Shown one piece after another: positions 51,963 through 60,737 of a DNA stretch of 64,000 bases. The translations under genes were made by a program, and so were the position numbers. Source of the stretch: Thermomonas fusca DSM 15424. GTDB lineage: Bacteria > Pseudomonadota > Gammaproteobacteria > Xanthomonadales > Xanthomonadaceae. Each line of letters begins with the position of its first letter. Within the stretch, counting starts at the first letter, position 1. The notes below the pieces were generated by a model. The model was not told the origin of the DNA and did no database searches. It saw nothing but the letters and a program-made list of their open reading frames with translations. The stretch lies in NCBI RefSeq assembly GCF_000423885.1, contig NZ_AUIV01000002.1, positions 134,399-198,398 on the forward strand. The letters run 5' to 3'.

Positions 51963-54917
51963 TCAGGAACCTTCCGCGCATTCCTGCAGCCGTCCGTCCA
52001 ACCCTGGTTCCCTCGCTAAGAGAGGTGCTGGCCGAGCGAACAGATATCCTTGGCCCAGCTCGCAACCAAGTGCCAACAGGGCCTGGCGCTGCGACTCCGT
52101 CTCGATGCCCTCGGCTACAACCTCCATCCGCTGGGCCTGCGACAAAGCCAGAATGGCGCGTACTACGGCCGTGCTGCGACCTTCTTCGTGAGGCGACAGA
52201 TCGCAAATGAACGAACGGTCAATCTTCAGAGTGTGCATCCTGAAGCGGTGCAGATAGCTCAGCGAGGAATAACCCGTGCCGAAGTCATCCAGCGCCACCA
52301 TGACGCCCTGGTCTGCCAGCTGACAGAACACCTGGCCGATTTTCTCCGCGTTCTCCAGCAACGCGCCCTCGGTCACTTCGATGCGGACCTGGGATGGCAA
52401 GACTTGATGGGCCTTCAGCAGACCCATCAGCCGCTCCACCAGGCCCGGCGAGCGGAAGTGCCGCGGGGAGAAGTTGACGTTGACGTATTGGCCCGGCATG
52501 AGCAGTCTGGGCAGCAGTTCCAAGGTGCGGGTGAACACTGCCCAGTCCAGCGCTTCCATGCTGCCGTTGCCCTCGGCCACCGGCAGGAATTCCGCCGGGG
52601 AGAGTACGCCGCGCTGCGGGTGCTGCCAGCGCACCAGCGCCTCGTAGCCCACGGTTTCGCCGGTGGACAAGCGGACGATCGGCTGGAACCAAGGCACCAG
52701 CTCAGCCCGCTCCATCGCCCGCCGAAGGTCGCTCTCCATCTCCAGCAATTGCAGCGCCTGCGCGTGCAGCGCTTCGTCGAACACCTCCACCCGGTCCCGG
52801 CCACCGGCCTTGGCGCGATACATCGCGATGTCGGCATCGCGCAGCAGCTCGTCGGGCGCGGTGTAGTGCGGCGCGCTCATCGCGATGCCGACGCTGACGC
52901 TGCTGAACAGCTCCTTGCCCTCCACCCGGATCGGCGCCTTCATCGCCTCCACGATCCGCTGGCCCATGCGCATTGCCGCATCGGGGCCGGTCACGTCCAT
53001 CAGGATCGCGAATTCGTCGCCCCCCAGCCGCGCCACCATGTCGCAGCCCGCGCGCACGCAGTGTGTAAATCGCGCCGCCACTTCCCGCAGCAGCGCATCG
53101 CCCACCAGGTGGCCAACCGAGTCGTTGATGACCTTGAACCGGTCCAGGTCCATGAACAGCACCGCGAAGCCACGCCCGGGCTCGCGCTGCTGGTGGGCCA
53201 GCGCACGCAACAACTGGTCGCGCAGATAGGCGCGGTTGGGGAGCCCGGTGAGCGGGTCGTGCAGCACCTGGTATTTCAACTGGCGCTCGATGTCCTCGCG
53301 CACGCGGATCTGCTCGGAGAGTTCCGCCGTGCGCGCCTGCACCCGCCGCTCCAGGTCCGCATTGGCTTCCTTCAGCTCCGCCGCTGCGCGCTGCCGCTCC
53401 AGACCGCTGGCAATCTGGTAGCTGATGAAGGTCAACAGGTCGCGCTCGGCCGCGCTGTAGCTGTGGCCGCTGGCGTAGTTCTGGACCGCCAGCAGCCCCA
53501 GCACGCGGTCGCCCGAGACCAGCGGCACGCCCAGCCATGCCATGGACTGACGGCCGATGAGGCCCAGCTCGCCGCTGGCCTGCAATGCCTCGATGCGGGC
53601 GCGGGTGGCAGGATCATCCATGTCCACCAAGAGCGGCCTCGCGTGCCGGATGGCGTACTCGGTAATGCCATTACCCACGGGACGGCTTTCCGCGGTACCG
53701 CCGTTCTCGTCGACGTAGTACGGGAAATGCAACCGCTGGCCGTCCGGGGAGAGCAGCGCAATGTAGAAATTGCGCGCATCCAGGAACTGGCCCACGATCC
53801 CGTGCACCGCCTGGTAGAAGCCGTCCGGGTCGATGGCGGTATGGGAGAGCTCGGCGATCCGGTACAGCGCTTCCTGGATGCGGACCGTGCGTTGCCGCTC
53901 CTGCATCTCCACCGTCAACGCATGCGTGCGCTCGGCCACGCCCCGCTCCAGCTCTTCCTGCTGCAGCTTGCGGTCCACTGCGGTCAGGATGTGGCTGCCC
54001 ACGTACGCCAGCAGCGCCTGATCCGCCGCGGTATACCGCGGGCGTTCCATGTAGCTTTGCACCACCAGCACGCCACGGACAGCTTCACCCACCAGGATCG
54101 GCACTCCCAGCCAGTCGAAGCAGTCCTCGCCGATGTCGCGCAAAGGACCGGACACCTGATTGCGGATGTCGGGTACCGACCCCATCAACGGGCGGCGGTC
54201 GCGGATGCAGTACCAGGTCAAGCCCTTGTCCATCACAGACATCGGGATGAACTGGTCGGCGTCGCGGATGATGGGGTCGACGGTATCGACCAGGTAAATG
54301 AAGCGCAGCGCGTCGCTGGATTCCTCGTACAACGCGATGTAGAAATTCTCCGCGTACATGAACCGACCGACGATGGCATGCAGCTCGCGCAGCATCGCGT
54401 TCAGCTCCATGCCGGAACTGGCCATGTCGGCAATCTGGAACAGGGCCGCCTGCAACTGCTCGGACCGGGCCAGCGCCCGCAGTGATCCGGACAGGTGCCG
54501 CGCTTCCAGGACCGCCTCGGCCACCGGCGCCAACAGCGCGCAGGCTGCCTCCAGCGGGCCGTTGTTGGCTTGGCCGGCGTGCAGCACCGCAATCCCGGCA
54601 CCGGCATCGCGCGCCAGCAGACGCGCATGGTGCCCGGCGAACTCATCGATACCTTCAGTCCCCGCGCGCAGCGCCTCCAGCAACGCAGCATCACGTGGGG
54701 CCACCGGGCCGGCAGGCTGGATTCCGCTGCCGCCGTCCGCCGTCCACCATGCCACCGAGGTCGCGCCCGCACCGGCATCGGCCAGCGCCTGCGCAATGCC
54801 CTGGGCCAGCGCCGGCAGCGACTCCGCTTGCAGCAGATGCGACAGCAGGCGCCCCACTTCCAGCGGATTGCTGAAAGCGTCGGTGCGCGGCAGGGGCTGG
54901 TGAGCGTTTGTCGTCAT
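51963..54917 (-). CDS. GAF-GAF-GGDEF-EAL bifunctional c-di-GMP protein
   Basis: A 984-residue protein with two GAF domains (about 165-320 and 345-505), a helical linker, a GGDEF domain (active site GGDEF 632-636) and an EAL domain. EALVRW (Glu759), EVTE, LDDFGTGYSSL, LKIDRSF, VAEGIE and QGYLFARP show that the phosphodiesterase metal sites are complete. The RxxD inhibitory site is altered (AGCD). It may make or break c-di-GMP according to the GAF ligands. The ATG 54917 start is preferred over an in-frame GTG at 54941. It is the largest gene in the window. Confidence 0.94.
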   Translation of the reverse strand: MTTNAHQPLPRTDAFSNPLEVGRLLSHLLQAESLPALAQGIAQALADAGAGATSVAWWTADGGSGIQPAGPVAPRDAALLEALRAGTEGIDEFAGHHARLLARDAGAGIAVLHAGQANNGPLEAACALLAPVAEAVLEARHLSGSLRALARSEQLQAALFQIADMASSGMELNAMLRELHAIVGRFMYAENFYIALYEESSDALRFIYLVDTVDPIIRDADQFIPMSVMDKGLTWYCIRDRRPLMGSVPDIRNQVSGPLRDIGEDCFDWLGVPILVGEAVRGVLVVQSYMERPRYTAADQALLAYVGSHILTAVDRKLQQEELERGVAERTHALTVEMQERQRTVRIQEALYRIAELSHTAIDPDGFYQAVHGIVGQFLDARNFYIALLSPDGQRLHFPYYVDENGGTAESRPVGNGITEYAIRHARPLLVDMDDPATRARIEALQASGELGLIGRQSMAWLGVPLVSGDRVLGLLAVQNYASGHSYSAAERDLLTFISYQIASGLERQRAAAELKEANADLERRVQARTAELSEQIRVREDIERQLKYQVLHDPLTGLPNRAYLRDQLLRALAHQQREPGRGFAVLFMDLDRFKVINDSVGHLVGDALLREVAARFTHCVRAGCDMVARLGGDEFAILMDVTGPDAAMRMGQRIVEAMKAPIRVEGKELFSSVSVGIAMSAPHYTAPDELLRDADIAMYRAKAGGRDRVEVFDEALHAQALQLLEMESDLRRAMERAELVPWFQPIVRLSTGETVGYEALVRWQHPQRGVLSPAEFLPVAEGNGSMEALDWAVFTRTLELLPRLLMPGQYVNVNFSPRHFRSPGLVERLMGLLKAHQVLPSQVRIEVTEGALLENAEKIGQVFCQLADQGVMVALDDFGTGYSSLSYLHRFRMHTLKIDRSFICDLSPHEEGRSTAVVRAILALSQAQRMEVVAEGIETESQRQALLALGCELGQGYLFARPAPLLAREPGLDGRLQECAEGS

Positions 54918-55247
54918 TTGGCTATTCACGGGCGAGGCCACCCGGCTACCTCAAGCTATCGGCGGCAACTGCGCGGAATCAAGAAAAGCGGCCGCCTGAA
55001 TCGGCAATGCGTGCGCGGCATCACGCTGCACGACGGATGTGAACGCGTTCACCCGCGAGTGAGCGTGCCACGTCGGATAGGTGTGATCGATGCGGGCGCC
55101 TCGCTGCAGGGACTTGGCCCGATCATCGCGCGTCCACGTCTGGACACGGTGAAGACCGGCGTCACCTGCGCAGGCGCCCCGTGCACGGCCAGCCGCGGCA
55201 ACACCGCCGATGCGAGGCCCCACGTCGCCATGGGCCTTGTGTTGCGA
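54918..55247. other. gap with a 14 bp perfect palindrome
   Basis: No gene was seen in this 330 bp. It contains the perfect palindrome GTGAACGCGTTCAC (55039-55052), 122 bases upstream of the GGDEF-EAL start codon. The palindrome resembles LacI/GalR-family operators with a central CG, but no such regulator is encoded nearby. The rest has no clear promoter match. Confidence 0.4.
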
Positions 55248-55475
55248 CTACTTCTGCTTGAGCTCAAGAAGCTTGAGCGCACGCTCCTGCTCGGCCTTGC
55301 GCAGTGCGTCGCGCGCTTCCTTGACCACTTCGTTGGCCAGGTTCTGGCTGGTGTGATGACGCTTCGCGTCGATCGCCGCCTCCAGCCGCTGCTGGGCCAG
55401 CTTGATCGCCTTGTCGACACGATAGAGCGGGCTGTGCCCGTCGCCGGTGAGGGGGGGTTCGTAGTTTTTCGCCAT
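55248..55475 (-). CDS. small coiled-coil hypothetical protein
   Basis: A 75-residue protein: a short N-terminal loop (MAKNYEPPLTGDGHSPLYRV) then one long amphipathic helix or hairpin (DKAIKLAQQRLEAAIDAKR, LANEVVKEARDALRKAEQER, ALKLLELKQK). No family was recognised. Codon usage is like its neighbours. It is isolated between the GGDEF-EAL gene and a pseudogene. Confidence 0.62.
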   Translation of the reverse strand: MAKNYEPPLTGDGHSPLYRVDKAIKLAQQRLEAAIDAKRHHTSQNLANEVVKEARDALRKAEQERALKLLELKQK

Positions 55476-55684
55476 GGCGACAGTGTAGTGCGGTGCAGCG
55501 GGTCAGATTCACTTCCTGCGAGCGCGTGGATAGCCGCCCCACCCGCGCAGCGCCATTCCAGTAGCCCGAGGCGGCCGTTTCCCGAACAGGCTGGCGACAC
55601 GGCCGGCGGTGCGAAGTTTTTCCACGCCCGCTTCACCCGCCTGCGCTACAACACCGGTTCCGACATCACTTTGGGACGAACGCC

Positions 55685-55859
55685 GTGGCCACCAGCAAGG
55701 ATCGCGAACTGGAACAGAAATTCTGGAAGGCGCTGAGGTCCGACCGCACCGTCATGGTGGGCGTGGACGGCATCGAAGACGGGCATTCGCGCCCGCTCAC
55801 CGGGCATCGACCCGAAGCAGGACGCGCAGGACAAGGTGGCTGACGTCAGCCTGCGCTGA
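55685..55859 (+). pseudogene. pyridoxamine-5'-phosphate-oxidase-like (general stress protein) gene with internal deletion
   Basis: From GTG 55685 the first 38 codons read MATSKDRELEQKFWKALRSD then RTVMVGVDGIEDGHSRPLT, the start of a PPOX-fold general-stress protein (normally about 160-170 residues). The frame then stops at 55843. The typical C-terminus of the same family (IDPKQDAQDKVADVSLR) continues in another frame to TGA 55859. About 100 codons are therefore missing, with a frameshift at the join near 55803. The gene cannot make the enzyme. Confidence 0.8.
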
Positions 55860-55917
55860 TCGCGTTGCGTGCGGACTGCGACCATGAATTGCCGGCGACC
55901 CGCGGCAGGAGATGGAG

Positions 55918-56829
55918 ATGCCCAACACCAGTGACACCTGCGACGTTGCCGTGGTCGGCGCCGGCCCGGCCGGGTTGACCGCCGCCACCTACCTGTGCCG
56001 GTTCCTGCGCGACTGCGTGGTGATCGATGCCGGCAACAGCCGCGCCAAGTGGATTCCCGAGAGCCACAACTGCCCCGGTTTTCCCAGCGGCGTTTCCGGC
56101 AGCGAACTGCTGCGGCGCATGCGGGAACAGGCGATGGGCTGCGGGACGCGGTTCGAGGCTGCGGAAGTGGAGCACATCGCGGCACCGAGTGACCCGGACG
56201 GGATCTTCGTACTCGCCAGCGGAACGCGGCAGTGGCAGGCACGCTGCGTCATCCTGGCTACCGGCATCGTCGACAAGCTGCCGGGCGCGCCATGGATAAG
56301 CGATGCCGTCGCCTGCGGGGCCATCCGCCTGTGCGCTGTCTGCGATGCCTTTGAAGCGCGCGACAGCTGCATCGGCGTGTACGGCTCGGCGCGCGACATC
56401 GGCGCACACGGTCTGTTCCTGCGCGCCTACAGCGACCGCGTCTACCTGCTGCCCTGCGACGACGCCGACAGCAGCGAAGACGTTCGCCGTGCGGTGGATG
56501 CCGGCGTGCAGCTGTTGGCACCGGGGGTGGCGCTGGAGTTCGACGGGCACCACTGCCGCTCCACGTCGGCCGATGGCACCCGCCTGGTGTTCGATGCGCT
56601 CTACCCGTTCCTGGGTGGAAGCACCGCCGCGCGGCTTGCGGTCGCCGCAGGCGCCACCCTGTCGGACAGCGGCGAGATCATCGTGGACCGCGACCAGATG
56701 ACCGCGCAGCGCGGCCTGTTCGCCATCGGTGACGTGGTCAGCGGCCTGAACCAGATCGCGGTGGCGGTGGGCCATGCCGCCATCGCCGCCACCCGCATCA
56801 ACGCGTTGTTGCCGATGGTGCCTCGGTGA
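55918..56829 (+). CDS. thioredoxin-reductase-like NAD(P)/FAD-dependent oxidoreductase
   Basis: A 303-residue flavoprotein: FAD-binding VVGAGPAGL (12-20), redox pair CAVC (Cys139, Cys142), an NADPH-binding-type GSARDIGAHG (with one Gly replaced) and the C-terminal FAIGDVVSGLNQIAVAVGHA. It resembles TrxB but is more divergent than a housekeeping TrxB, and its electron acceptor is unknown. ATG 55918 is chosen because AGGAG (55907-55911) is six bases upstream; the ATG at 55912 touches it. The PPOX pseudogene is 58 bp upstream. Confidence 0.9.
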   Translation: MPNTSDTCDVAVVGAGPAGLTAATYLCRFLRDCVVIDAGNSRAKWIPESHNCPGFPSGVSGSELLRRMREQAMGCGTRFEAAEVEHIAAPSDPDGIFVLASGTRQWQARCVILATGIVDKLPGAPWISDAVACGAIRLCAVCDAFEARDSCIGVYGSARDIGAHGLFLRAYSDRVYLLPCDDADSSEDVRRAVDAGVQLLAPGVALEFDGHHCRSTSADGTRLVFDALYPFLGGSTAARLAVAAGATLSDSGEIIVDRDQMTAQRGLFAIGDVVSGLNQIAVAVGHAAIAATRINALLPMVPR

Positions 56830-56870
56830 TCTGCGGCATACGGCGAGGGGACTGGTCGGTTCACCCGTGG

Positions 56871-57683
56871 CTACGGGGTGTGTGACCCAGAGCCCGTTTG
56901 GGCGCGGCTTTGCGCGAACTCGGGGAAGGTTTCCGCGATCGACGCCTTGTCCGGCAGGATGTAGAACATCCCTCCCCGCTCGAAGGTCGGTCGGATGACC
57001 TGCTCGTAGAACTCGGGGGAGACGTTGATGCAACCGTGGGTGACGCGGTTGTCGTCCGGCGTAGGCGATGCCAGGCGTTCGGCGCGGCGCTCGGCGGGAA
57101 CGCCGGTCGCGGTGGGGTGCATGGAGACCGCGGAATCGTAGTCCACCCACAGCACCCGCCCCGCGTCGATGGATGGGCCGAAGCCGCCGATGAAGCGACC
57201 GGCAGGCGTGGTGCGGTCGCGGCCCGGGATCTCGCGCAGCGCAAGCCCGGCGATGCCGGGCGCCGAATGGTCGCCGATCGCCGATCCGAACAGCGCAGGC
57301 GCCGCGCCGCGCGCGCGGCCGTCGCCACCAAAGACGAGCACCTGCGCCGCGGCCTTGTCGATGATCACGAAGGGATAACCCTGGCTGTCCTTCGAAGCGA
57401 CCACCCAGCCCGCAAGCTCGATCACCGTATCGGAAACCTTCTGGCCCGGAGGAAGTTGGTCTGCAACCGCGGCCGACGGCGCAGGGGCATCCTCGGCGGC
57501 GTGGGCAACGCCGACCGTCGCGAACGCGAAGGCCAATACGAACGCAGCGGGCAACGCCCGGATCGCGGAATGTGTGCGAGTACGAATGGGACGGTACCTC
57601 GAAAGAACGGATGACCGCCGAAGCCCGGTGGTCGTCAAGGACCACCGGGTTCCGGTTCGTGCCATGCGGCGCGAATCGTGCAA
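56871..57683 (-). CDS. L,D-transpeptidase (YkuD domain)
   Basis: The frame codes up to 270 residues with a hydrophobic export signal at about 40-62 (ending GVAHAAED). The YkuD domain (about 85-250) ends in THGCINV, the catalytic HGCxN motif with the nucleophile Cys. L,D-transpeptidases cross-link murein or attach lipoproteins to it. The start is uncertain: 57683 and 57665 both leave an unusually long basic stretch before the signal. It lies six bases downstream of a murein-lipoprotein-like gene, a fitting partner. Confidence 0.86.
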   Translation of the reverse strand: MHDSRRMARTGTRWSLTTTGLRRSSVLSRYRPIRTRTHSAIRALPAAFVLAFAFATVGVAHAAEDAPAPSAAVADQLPPGQKVSDTVIELAGWVVASKDSQGYPFVIIDKAAAQVLVFGGDGRARGAAPALFGSAIGDHSAPGIAGLALREIPGRDRTTPAGRFIGGFGPSIDAGRVLWVDYDSAVSMHPTATGVPAERRAERLASPTPDDNRVTHGCINVSPEFYEQVIRPTFERGGMFYILPDKASIAETFPEFAQSRAQTGSGSHTP

Positions 57684-57689
57684 GCGCGA

Positions 57690-57959
57690 CTAACCGCGCG
57701 GCGTGCGGCGCGGCGCCGTTTCAAGCTGCTGGACGCGGCCTTCCAACGAATCCAGGCGCCGGTTGGCCTGCTGTGCGGCCTGGTTGGCGGATTCAGCACT
57801 CTGGGCCGCGCCCTGCACCTGCGTGTCGAGTTGATCCAGGCGCGAGTTGACCCGCGCGAAGTCGTCATCGTAGGTGGCACAGGCGGACAGGCCCACGGCG
57901 GCGACGAGGGCCACGCCGAGCAGGCGCGCATTCGCCAGGTGTCGATTGTTCAGAGGCAT
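57690..57959 (-). CDS. small Lpp-like lipoprotein with heptad repeat
   Basis: An 89-residue precursor with a signal peptide and lipobox LSAC (Cys27), then an Ala/Gln/Asn-rich heptad helix (about 33-75; VNSRLDQLDTQVQGAAQSAES and AAQQANRRLDSLEGRVQQLE in part). This layout is like the alanine-zipper Lpp lipoproteins, but the usual terminal Lys is absent; the end is RRTPRG. AAGGAG lies seven bases before ATG 57959. It is followed by the L,D-transpeptidase gene, which suggests a link to murein attachment. Confidence 0.85.
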   Translation of the reverse strand: MPLNNRHLANARLLGVALVAAVGLSACATYDDDFARVNSRLDQLDTQVQGAAQSAESANQAAQQANRRLDSLEGRVQQLETAPRRTPRG

Positions 57960-58238
57960 CTCCAATCTCCTTCGGTTGATGGTGGAACAACAGCGCGGCG
58001 CTCCTGCCGGCGTTCTGCCCCGCGTGAAGCTGACACCGGAGAACGTTGATGCGTGGTGAAGATGGCAAAACGGGTGTCAGGGACGATTAAGGTTCGCGGC
58101 GGCCGTCCCGGCGGAAGCCGTCGCGAAGCGTCAGTGCGCGCTTCCCGCCCTTTGATTTCTTGATGCGTGCATGCAAACAGGCGACCGCCCTTCCTGCCTC
58201 GCAACGTATGCTGTCCCGCCATCCACCGCACAACTGCC

Positions 58239-58679
58239 ATGGCCTCTCGCGCACTTCGCCTGACCGCAACGCTGTCCGTCCTGCTGCTCACCGCTTGCAG
58301 CCAGCCGCCGTCCTACACCGGTGGCGACGTGACCGAACTGCAGCGCATCGATGTGGCGACGGGACAGGGCGCTGTCGCCATGGCCGGTGACGAAGTGAGC
58401 GTGCACTACACCGGTTGGCTCTACGACCAGAAAGCGGCCGACAAGCGTGGGCAGAAGTTCGACAGCTCCCGCGACCGGGGCCAGCCGTTCGTGTTCATGC
58501 TGGGCGCGGGCCGCGTCATCCGCGGCTGGGACGAAGGCGTTGCCGGCATGCAGGTGGGAGGCAAGCGCGAGCTCCGCATCCCCGCCGCGCTCGGCTACGG
58601 CAGCAGTGGTGCGGGCAGCGTCATCCCGCCGGGCGCTTCGCTGGTGTTCGAGGTGGAATTACTTGACGTCCGCAAATGA
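58239..58679 (+). CDS. FKBP-type peptidyl-prolyl isomerase lipoprotein
   Basis: A 146-residue precursor with lipobox LTAC (Cys20) and a complete FKBP domain: DEVSVHYTGWLYD, KFDSSRDRGQPFVF, VIRGWDEGVAGMQVG, GKRELRIPAALGYG and PPGASLVFEVELLD, all canonical. It speeds proline isomerisation in exported proteins, anchored to a membrane. An in-frame start at 58167 would hide the signal, so ATG 58239 is used. Confidence 0.95.
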   Translation: MASRALRLTATLSVLLLTACSQPPSYTGGDVTELQRIDVATGQGAVAMAGDEVSVHYTGWLYDQKAADKRGQKFDSSRDRGQPFVFMLGAGRVIRGWDEGVAGMQVGGKRELRIPAALGYGSSGAGSVIPPGASLVFEVELLDVRK

Positions 58680-58721
58680 CATCGCCGTCGGGGGCACGCG
58701 GCGCAGCGCGGACTCGAGCGC

Positions 58722-58800
58722 GGGAATATTCCCTGACTCCTTTTTGGCCCGCCGAAGTCGCTCGACGCTATTGGGCAGGTGAACCTGACCCCGTTTCGGG
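58722..58800 (-). repeat. two degenerate REP-like sequences
   Basis: On the minus strand, aaaaaggagtcagggaatat (58747-58728) and gaaacggggtcaggttcacc (58798-58779) both resemble the REP core ggggtcagagaac next to the transposase at 60716. The second overlaps the last codons of the lipoprotein gene at 58768 and seems to have supplied its C-terminal residues (ETGSGSPAQ). Confidence 0.5.
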
Positions 58801-59298
58801 TTTCTGCACCCCGCCCACGGTGGCGAAGTTGTACATCAGCCGGACTTGGCCGTCGCCGGCCCAGGCCATTGCCAGGGTCGCGCTGCGGTCCCCCTTGCGG
58901 TAGTACATGCTCGCGCCGCCGCGCGTGTCGACCGGCGAATAGTGGTTCTCGGTCCAACCCGCGGCCAACATCGCGGCCTGTGCCTGCCCCGCAAGGTTCA
59001 ACACCTCGCCGCGGGTCCGCAGTTCGACCGCGTGCGCGCCATCGTCTTCATTGACCTCGACGACCACATGGTCGGCGGGCAGGTAGACGTCGGTGGGGAA
59101 CCATTCGGGAAGCGCGACGGGGGCGGCCGCGGGCTCTGCGACCACATCCGCGGCGTCGACCGGAACCGCGGCATCCGTGCCAGCGGCAGCGGCATCAGGG
59201 GTCGCGCCTGCGACATTGGCGGCCTCCTTGCGATCGCCGCCACAGGCGCTCAGGGCGGTCGCCACCGCCAACGCCAACGCAAGGGAATATCGATGCAT
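58768..59298 (-). CDS. hypothetical lipoprotein
   Basis: A 176-residue precursor with lipobox LSAC (Cys19), an Ala/Asp/Val-rich linker (22-65) and a globular part (66-165: PEWFPTDVYLPADHVVVEVNEDDG, MLAAGWTENHYSPVDTRGG, YYRKGDRSATLAMAWAGDGQ in part) that looks like a compact alpha/beta domain. No family was recognised. Its extreme C-terminus appears to derive from a REP repeat. It is probably anchored to the outer membrane. Confidence 0.72.
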   Translation of the reverse strand: MHRYSLALALAVATALSACGGDRKEAANVAGATPDAAAAGTDAAVPVDAADVVAEPAAAPVALPEWFPTDVYLPADHVVVEVNEDDGAHAVELRTRGEVLNLAGQAQAAMLAAGWTENHYSPVDTRGGASMYYRKGDRSATLAMAWAGDGQVRLMYNFATVGGVQKPETGSGSPAQ

Positions 59299-59535
59299 GT
59301 CCAGACGGCCCGCGGAAAGAATCCGGAAATACTACACGCGGGAGAAAACCCGGACTGGGGGAATCAAGCGATCCCCAACCGGCGAACCGGGCTATCACCA
59401 AGGTCGGCCACCCGTTCGGCGACGAAGACTGCAAGCAGCCCGTCCAGGCCTGCGCGCTGTCACGTCAAGCCAGGGCCGAAGTTCCCGGCATTCCCATGCA
59501 GGTCACCCAGCGCGGGCGATGTGACGCCGCGAACC

Positions 59536-60651
59536 TTAGGGGGCACATGCACCCAGGGACTGCAGTTGATCATCCTCGCTTCCTTCACTGGCGCAAACGC
59601 GGTCACCGCCCAGTTCCTTCGCGCGGTACAGCGCCCGGTCGACACGCTGCAGCGCGGTGTCTAGGGTGTCGGCGGGATGCAGCACGGCCGTGCCCAATGA
59701 GGCCGTCACCTGCGCGACCGGCACCACCGACACGGCCGCGATCGCCACGCGCAGGCGATCGGCGATGCCATGCAGGGCCGCCGCATTGACATCCGGCAGG
59801 ATCACCAGGAACTCCTCGCCGCCCCAGCGCGCGATGCACTCGCTCGGCCTCAGCAGGCGCTCGCAGCTCGCGGCCACGGCCCGCAGCACGCCGTCGCCGG
59901 CCGGATGGCCGTAGGTGTCGTTGATGGCCTTGAAGCGATCAAGGTCGAGCATGACCAACCCGGCCGTGCCACCGCGCGCCAACACGTCGCGAAGCACGCG
60001 CTCGCCGAACAGGCGACTGTGCACCCCGGTGAGCGGGTCGCGGTGCAACTGCACCTCGATGCCGTCGCGCTCGGAGGCCAGCCGCCGGATCTTCCCCGTG
60101 AGGCCGCGCTGCACGGGCAGCAGCACCACCAGCATGAGGCTGGCGGGCCCGAACGCCATGGCCAGGTCCACGCCACGCGGCGTCCACAGTTCCTCGCGGT
60201 GGGTCAGCAGGTAGACCAGCACCGGCGACGCCACCAACAGCCAGCCGACCGCAGCGGCGACGTACGCGCGCCGCCCCGGCACGAAGATCATGAGCATCGC
60301 CATGAAGACGGCGAACAGCGACGATATCGGCGGCAGCGTGTCGATCAGCCGCAGCTCCGGCGACAGGCTTGCCTGCACCGTGTAGAGCCACGCCGGCGCC
60401 ATCAGCGCGAGGGCCGCCAGGCACAGGGCGATGCGCGTGATAGCGCCCACCCACGCGGGCCGCCGCCACAGCGCGCAGAGCAGACCGGCAAACAGCGCGC
60501 TGGCCACGGGCGGAAGCACCCGGTCCATCGGGCGATGCACCGGGCCCAGCCAGTGGATCGCCGTCGCACAAACGCCCGCCAGCAGGGCCAGCGAGAGCAT
60601 GACCATCATGGCGACGCGGAGGTACTGATCGTCTGGATCCCGCACGGGCAT
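59536..60651 (-). CDS. membrane diguanylate cyclase (GGEEF)
   Basis: A 371-residue protein: about six N-terminal membrane helices (12-185) and a GGDEF domain with GGEEF (277-281). The inhibitory-site position reads RPSE, with Glu for Asp, so feedback control may be changed. It should make c-di-GMP at the inner membrane. It sits next to the REP-transposase locus and is the last of the GGDEF genes in the window. Confidence 0.92.
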   Translation of the reverse strand: MPVRDPDDQYLRVAMMVMLSLALLAGVCATAIHWLGPVHRPMDRVLPPVASALFAGLLCALWRRPAWVGAITRIALCLAALALMAPAWLYTVQASLSPELRLIDTLPPISSLFAVFMAMLMIFVPGRRAYVAAAVGWLLVASPVLVYLLTHREELWTPRGVDLAMAFGPASLMLVVLLPVQRGLTGKIRRLASERDGIEVQLHRDPLTGVHSRLFGERVLRDVLARGGTAGLVMLDLDRFKAINDTYGHPAGDGVLRAVAASCERLLRPSECIARWGGEEFLVILPDVNAAALHGIADRLRVAIAAVSVVPVAQVTASLGTAVLHPADTLDTALQRVDRALYRAKELGGDRVCASEGSEDDQLQSLGACAP

Positions 60652-60707
60652 TCGGGGCTACCTGGGAGTCGGCAGGCAAGGCGTCGAGATTATGGGGGAA
60701 CCATTCC

Positions 60708-60737
60708 AAAAGGGGTCAGAGAACATTTGCGTTTGAA
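60708..60737 (+). repeat. REP element at the 3' end of the RAYT gene
   Basis: A 30-base sequence with the core ggggtcagagaacattt, identical in 29 of 30 positions to the inverted copy at 61517-61546. It overlaps the transposase's stop codon, so the last residues of the protein (SNANVL) are encoded by the repeat. This is the left end of a unit bounded by inverted REPs. Confidence 0.85.

Noticed and set aside
52050..54485. 811-codon open frame on the plus strand
   Set aside because: It is antisense to the GAF-GGDEF-EAL gene; no domain is readable.
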